This document shows, piece after piece, positions 59,221 to 64,000 of a DNA stretch of 64,000 bases. This stretch comes from Polytrichum commune. Lineage: Eukaryota; Streptophyta; Polytrichopsida; Polytrichales; Polytrichaceae. The stretch's first letter is position 1, and the number at the start of each line of letters is the position of its first letter. The translations under genes were made by a program, and so were the position numbers. Under the pieces are notes generated by a model. The model had not been told where the DNA came from, did not search any database, and saw only the letters and a list, made by a program, of their open reading frames with translations. The stretch is taken from positions 38,739,501-38,803,500 of the forward strand of contig OX485805.1 of the NCBI GenBank assembly GCA_950295325.1, written 5' to 3'.

Positions 59221-60480
59221 TCAGGTTATTATGTTTGCTATGCATTTGGGTAAGCCACAGATTACTTTTTGGATTCCAATAAATTTTTTGTCTAATTTTT
59301 TTATGGTTGGTAATGAATATGGAACTGCGTAGAAGCTGTAGGCTATATCGGCTCTAATGACGGTATCCACCATGCTTATTTTTTGTTTGAGTGTAGCTAG
59401 ACAGTTTGTTAGTTGTTTGCATTGGTCTATTATTTTGGCTAAAGTGATTTGTGTTTGGAGCTTCCACTTTAGTAAAGGTTCTAGCTGTATGCCTAAATAT
59501 ACGTAGGGTTCGTTTTGGTGTAGGATAGGTAGTGGTTGATTTATGTAGTTGATATTTTGGGCTTGGATTTTGGCTTTGAATGTTTTGGGTTTTGTTTTTG
59601 ATTTATTTGGGCATCCTGTGATAGCACATTTTGGTACTCCCAAGTCCATTCCGGCCCAATCACAGTATTTGTCCAATTTGTTTAGTTGAGTTTGTATTGA
59701 TTGGAGGTTGTTTGTGATAGCTGCTAGGTCGTCTGCGTATGCTGCCGAGCTGATTGTTAGTTTGGATGTACCAAATGTGTATCCGTTTTTTTCTCTTTTT
59801 GTAGCCATCTTAGTAGAGGTTCTAGGAATATCAGAAAGAGGTATGGGTTAAGTGTATCGCCTTGTATTGTGCCTCTTTGTATTTGTATAGGTTTTGTCTT
59901 TCCGAAGTGTTCGCCAGTGAATATGGTATTGGAGTTTGAGTAATTGTTTCCTATTAGAATCACCGCGTCTTCTGGGTATCCTAAATCTTCGTTATGGCTA
60001 ACAACCTTGCGTGGTTAAGAGAGCCGAAGGCGTTCTTGAAGTCGATATATAATAGGTATATGTCTTGGTTTGTAAATCTTACGTCTTCTAGTGCTGCTAT
60101 AAGGAGTTGAAGTTGTCTGGACGTGCTTCTTTCTACTCTGAATCCTTCTTGACTATCGTGTAGGATTTGGTGTTTCTCCCCGTATGCTGATAGTATGAAT
60201 GTTAGGGTACTTGTAAAAAAATTGTATATTGTGTTTACGAGTGCGATTGGTCGGTGGTTTGGTAGTTTTGAGGGATCTCCTTTTTTATATAGGAGTATGG
60301 TTAAGCTTATTTTCCATGACGTGGGAATTTGTTTTTTTTGTAACAGTGGGAGAAGAATAGGAAAAGTAGTTTGTGGAAGCTTTCGGGCATGTTTTTTAGA
60401 ATTGTGTTAGGGATTTTATCAGGGCCGGGTGTTTTGTTGTTTGCTAGGTTTTTAAGGCAGATGTCGTATGTTTATCTGTC
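59221..60480 (-). pseudogene. LINE reverse transcriptase domain
   Basis: Reverse-transcriptase motifs are read in sense order: NNKTPGPDKIPNTILKNMP, then RPIALVNTIYNFF, DSQEGFRVERSTSRQLQLL, YLLYIDFKNAFGSLNHARLL (catalytic Asp), QRGTIQGDTLNPYLF and the active-site AAYADDLAAI (Y of YADD near 59,739). GMDLGVPKCAITG then follows, with Q-x-Y-x-YLGIQLEPLLKWK-type thumb residues. A frame change separates the QRGTIQGD part from the YADD part at about 59,800. The catalytic Asp residues are still present. Confidence 0.88.
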
Positions 60481-61269
60481 GAAGTATTCATGTAGTGGAG
60501 TTTGTGGGTTCCCTCTTTTGTCATTGACAAATCCGTCAAGGTCATGCCATGGGTATTGTCTTATTCCGCAAGTACAGTATGGTATGTATTCTCGTTGATG
60601 ATAACATGTTGGTAATGTGGGTCTGTTACTGATTGATTGTTGTTTGTGGATTTCATTGGCTATGTCTACGGGGTTTGTAAGTATATTGTTGTGTTCGTCT
60701 GTAATGCAGTCAAATGGGGGTGTTTTTTGGTTTTTAAAGATTTTTATTTTTATTTTTTTTGGATTTTTTTAATATAATTGTCTGTATTTGGATATTATTT
60801 TTTTGACACATTCTTGGGTGTATTTTGTGGTAATTTTTCGAGCATGTATATTTGCGGTTTTGGCTATTTGAGCTACTATTTTTATCTATTCTTATTGATT
60901 GGGTTCTTGATTTAGGAGGGGTGGGATGACAGCTTGGGTATGGTTTTTTAACTCTTCTATTATTGGGTGTGTTGACCAGTTTGGTGAATTTTTTATGAGG
61001 TAAATTGCTTTCCTGATTATATGGTAGGTGGAAAGGTGATTTTTCCATTTCTTTTGGAGTTTTCTTGGTAGAAAGCCTCCTTGTTGTGATATTCAGTTTG
61101 TGAGATCTGGGAGAGGTGGTGCACTGCACGTGTCTTGGATTTTGTCATAATTTTTTTGTATTAGGTGGTCTAGTATTGTGCAAGATGATTGTCATTGGTC
61201 GTTTGTTATTTGGTCGTTTTTTAATGTGTTTGTAAGTTCATTTATCTGGAGTGCATTTTCTACAAAAAA

Positions 61270-62160
61270 TTATGTTTTGAATTTTTCAATATTTTCATGT
61301 GGGATAGGGTATAATAACCTTGGGGATTTATCTGTAATTGGTGGTATACAACGGGCTAGTAATGTATTTGGTGGTATATGTAGTGTTACTGGGGAGTGGT
61401 CTGAGTTAAGGTTGTAGTCATTATTTGTGGTTGAAGTATATAGGGCATTGTTGGGTATTTTAATGTAGTATCCGTCTATTAAGCTAGTTTGGTTGTAGTT
61501 AAGACCACCTTGTCTAGGATATGAGCTATTCGTAGGGATGTATATGAATTGGAGGTTGTTCATAAATGTACTCCATTCTATATCTTTTGCTTGAGGTGGT
61601 GTTGTGATGTATTCGTTTTGACGTCCTATAAGGGCTATGTCTCTATTAAAGTCTCCGCATAGAATGTGTATGTGGTTTGGGTGATTAGTGGTTTGTTGTG
61701 TTATGTTTTGTTGTATTATTGGTATAAATTTTATATCTTCTTCGTGTGACGGCATGTAGATGTGTATTATTAACCATGGTTGTAGAGGTTGGTTGTTTAG
61801 TTCTATTATTTGTAGGTACGGTGATATTGCGGCTGGAGTGGGGATTTTAGTGATGTTGCCTGGATATGCGTATATTTTATTTATGAGTGTAAGGAGTCCG
61901 CCTCTTGCAGGTGTATATGGCATTCTTTGTTGTATACATCTTGTTAATGCATGCGTATTGTTAAATATTAGTTTAAATTGTGGGAATAGATTTTGTATGT
62001 ATTTTGTGCATTTTGTTGCGGTTAGTTTGGTTTCTTGTATAGTGATAATTGTTGGGTTGTTTGGTGTATTTGATATAAGTTTGTGGAGGTTTGGTAGGGC
62101 TGTGTTTAGTGATGAAGAGTTCCATGTGATTATGTGTGTGCTGCGATTTGTTATCTGGTT
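61270..62160 (-). pseudogene. LINE APE-type endonuclease domain
   Basis: The AP-endonuclease-like nicking domain is recognisable from IITWNSSSLNTALPNL near 62,130 (N of the WN motif), IITIQETKLTATKC (catalytic Glu), IIHIYMPSHEED, ILCGDFNRDIALIG (GDFN motif), and LNSDHSPVTLHI (SDHSPV) near 61,400. Much of it, 61270-61923, is one open frame. It would nick target DNA to prime reverse transcription. Confidence 0.87.
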
Positions 62161-62223
62161 TGGCTGGGGACGTAATGTGGGTATGTTGGGTAGTGGTGGG
62201 GGATGGGAGTATTCATGTAGTGG

Positions 62224-62772
62224 CTATTTGCATTTTAGTGCTTCTGTAAGTAATTTTTCTAGTAAAAAAGGGAATTTGTCTGTCATTAGTTGTATGGTTA
62301 GTGGTGCGTTACTTTGTTTGATGAAGTTATATATTTCTTTGTGTATGGTGTTTGGTGGGTTGATAATATCTTGATTTGTTTGTAGGAATTGTGTGTATGG
62401 GTGCATTCTTATGATGTGTCTTTCGGGTGGATTTTGGAGTGAGGCCATACGCTCTAAGACTGTTGTTGTGCAATCTGGTTCTGGAGTTTGTATTAGTATG
62501 TGGTTGCATGTCTCTATTACTGGGCTAATTGTGGTAATAAGTGCATATAATATGCGTGGGGGTGGATGGTGTTGGTTTTTGTAGATGTATCTTGATAGGT
62601 ATGGATAATCTATAATTGTGTCTTGGTGTTTTGGGTGTGCTAGATTTATGATAGGGGAAAATTGTTTTGCTAGGTATTGGTATTCAGGTTGTAACTTGAT
62701 TGTGCATTCTATAAAGTACATTTTGCATTTGTTTTTGTGTGTGGATGGGTGTGTTTGTAGAATATTGGGCAT
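62224..62772 (-). pseudogene. LINE region upstream of the endonuclease (ORF1-like, unrecognised)
   Basis: A 182-residue open frame ends 60-70 bp before the endonuclease motifs and may be either the end of ORF1 or the N-terminal part of the polyprotein. It has aromatic- and Ile-rich segments (DYPYLSRYIYKNQHH) but no CCHC knuckle or other motif I can assign. Confidence 0.45.
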
Positions 62773-62789
62773 GGGTCCCAGGTTGGTTT

Positions 62790-63960
62790 CAATGTCTCCG
62801 TTGAGTAATAGTAGTAAGTGTAAGGAGAATGCGTGGATAATGGGGAGGTTTGGTCGTTCTTTGTAGGTTATGTACCATTGTTTTTTAGTATTTGTTATTT
62901 TATAGTCTGGGTTTGTTATGTGGCTTGGATGTTTAATGGTTTTTTTTTGTGTTTGTTTGGTATGTCTGGTCTTGTGTTGGTTTTTCTTTCTTATTTTAAT
63001 TTTTTGGTTTTGGGCGAGGCCGGTAGGCCGAGCCCTTTTTGGGTGGTTTTATGGATTATATGTTGTGTTATTTTGTTTTGGTGTTTTGGAAACTTCTTTG
63101 GGAGGGGTGGGGTGTTGTTGTGGTTTGTTGTTTTTTGAGTGGTGTAGGGTGTGTTTGTTTGTTTCTTTATTGTCTTTTGTGTGTTGTATGGTTTTAGTTT
63201 TTTGTATGTGTTTTTAGCTTTCCGGAGGCGTTTTTTGGTTGTGGTTAGCTTTTCCTTGTGTTTATTTGTAAGGTTTATGTTTGTTTTGTTTTTGTTTTGT
63301 ATGGTCAAAGGTATTAAGAGATGTTTTGTCTTTATTATTATTTATAATTTTGGGTGTTTGCGTTTGTTTAGGGTTTTTTGAGCCATTGTTGTTTTGTATT
63401 GGGCTATCGGTCTTATTTTGTTTTGTGTTTTGTGTGGGAGTATTGCAAAGTGTTGTATTTGTGATTTTTTGTTGTTTAGGTTTTGGTGATCTTTCTTTTG
63501 GTCTATCTTTTTTGTTTTTTTGTTGTGTGGTTATTTTACCATTGATTAATGTTATGTGATATAAGGTTAGAGTGGGAGTCTTTGGTGTTATTATAGGGTT
63601 TTTTTTTGCACATGTTTGGTTGGTTGTGTGGTGAGGGTGGTGTAGTTAGGTATTGTTGTTTGTTTTCTTATTATCTTTTGTGTTTCATATGGTTTTGGTT
63701 TTTTGTGTGTGTTTTTAGGTTTTCGGGGGCGTTTTTTTGGTTATGTTTATCTTTTCCTTGTTTTTGCTTATAAGGTTTAGGTTTGTTTTTGGTGAGGTTT
63801 TAATGTCTCCACTATGTATTACTAGTAGTTGTAGGGAGGGTGGTTGGTTTACGGGGAGATTTTCACGTTCTATGTGGTTTGGGCTTTGTTGTTTGTTATG
63901 GTTTTTTGTAGAGTTTAGGTTTGTTATATGACTTGGGTGTTTTGTGTTCCTTTGGTGTGT
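62790..63960 (-). repeat. Repeated blocks in the 5' region of the LINE
   Basis: Two blocks occur twice. One is near 63,125-63,300 and again at 63,640-63,795, with shared plus-strand GTGTTTTTAG, GGCGTTTTTTGG and TTTTCCTTG. The other is near 62,790-62,960 and again at 63,810-63,960, with shared AATGTCTCC and GGGGAG, plus TTTGTTATxTGxCTTGG. In sense order they read X', Y', Y, X, as expected if a preceding unit ends and another begins here. Confidence 0.5.
62991..63308 (-). pseudogene. LINE N-terminal basic segment (unrecognised)
   Basis: A 105-residue open frame dominated by Lys, Thr, Asn and Gln, for example NKHKEKLTTTKKRLRKAKNT. It could be a nucleic-acid-binding N-terminus or simply a translation of A+C-rich non-coding 5' DNA. 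Confidence 0.3.
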
Positions 63961-64000
63961 TTGTTTGTTGATATGTGTGGTTTTGTATTGGTGTTTTCTA

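Larger units (their letters stand above)
55745..63310 (-). mobile_element. Decayed long LINE with APE, RT, RNase H and a possible second endonuclease (Dualen/RandI-like)
   Basis: One element on the minus strand fills the end of the window. Reading in its sense direction, I see a Lys/Thr-rich N-terminal segment, an ORF1-like region, an APE endonuclease, a reverse transcriptase, a long linker with a Cys-rich patch, an RNase H, a CPIC-type Cys/His cluster and a C-terminal KPD...EFTY...KY segment. Stops and frame changes are scattered, and the element may continue beyond 64,000. The coding strand is A+C-rich and poor in G, giving proteins rich in Thr, Asn, Pro, Lys and Ile. Containing both APE and a restriction-like C-terminal domain is the defining trait of the Dualen/RandI clade described from Chlamydomonas; membership here is inferred. 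Confidence 0.85.

Noticed and set aside
62833-63381. Plus-strand open frames rich in Phe, Cys, Val and Leu that look like membrane proteins
   Set aside because: They are the translation of the G+T-rich strand opposite the LINE; the real signal is on the minus strand.

Overview
The window is eukaryotic nuclear DNA, almost certainly from a land plant. It carries three recognisable host genes separated by AT-rich, repeat-filled intergenic DNA. The genes have GT-AG introns and plant-type products: an ALWAYS EARLY (LIN9-type) chromatin protein, a UGNT1-like nucleotide-sugar transporter and an intronless DsbA/FrnE-like oxidoreductase. The long interspersed element at 55.8-63.3 kb, and a Tc1-like transposase of the DD34E kind, would suit a seedless plant such as a moss better than a flowering plant. 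That is inference; the species cannot be fixed from the sequence.

Layout. (1) 1.45-11.06 kb, minus strand: an 18-coding-exon ALWAYS EARLY gene whose exons join in frame into about 1295 residues (SANT/Myb, acidic/basic linker, DIRP, Tudor-like, coiled coil, conserved C-terminus). GC-richer DNA near 13.4-13.9 kb is probably its promoter or 5' UTR. (2) 14-37 kb: intergenic DNA dense in mobile-element debris. It holds a TIR element at 18.06 kb; a MITE family with GGGCC-type ends and 3-bp TNA duplications (20.3, 20.9, 30.5, 30.7, 35.1 and 35.6 kb, plus 46.9 kb); a 5'-truncated L1-type LINE (21.7-25.7 kb) split by a 934-bp hAT element with a perfect 8-bp duplication; and a broken Tc1-like transposase at 32.4 kb. 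(3) 38.5-41.6 kb, plus strand: a six-exon nucleotide-sugar transporter of 377 residues with a GA-rich leader. (4) 43.4-48.6 kb: a small element with poly-G ends, a diverged local duplication, copies of a 230-bp dispersed repeat, and a MITE interrupted by a second hAT-like insertion. (5) 52.16-52.85 kb, minus strand: the DsbA/FrnE-like gene. (6) 53.5-54.3 kb: two oppositely oriented copies of a TA-duplicating MITE, then a 168-bp near-perfect hairpin. (7) 55.5-64 kb: a tRNA-related SINE-like sequence, then a decayed LINE filling the rest on the minus strand. This LINE has an APE endonuclease, reverse transcriptase, RNase H, a Cys/His cluster and a C-terminal segment resembling a restriction-like endonuclease. 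Its strand is strikingly skewed (plus strand G+T-rich, coding strand A+C-rich).

The three host genes have unrelated roles: nuclear DREAM-complex transcriptional control, Golgi/ER nucleotide-sugar import, and thiol-disulfide chemistry. Nothing suggests they work together. The main novelty is in the mobile elements: the two-endonuclease LINE, the MITE families with clear duplications, the Tc1-like relic and the long hairpin. All calls rest on reading the sequence; no database search was run.
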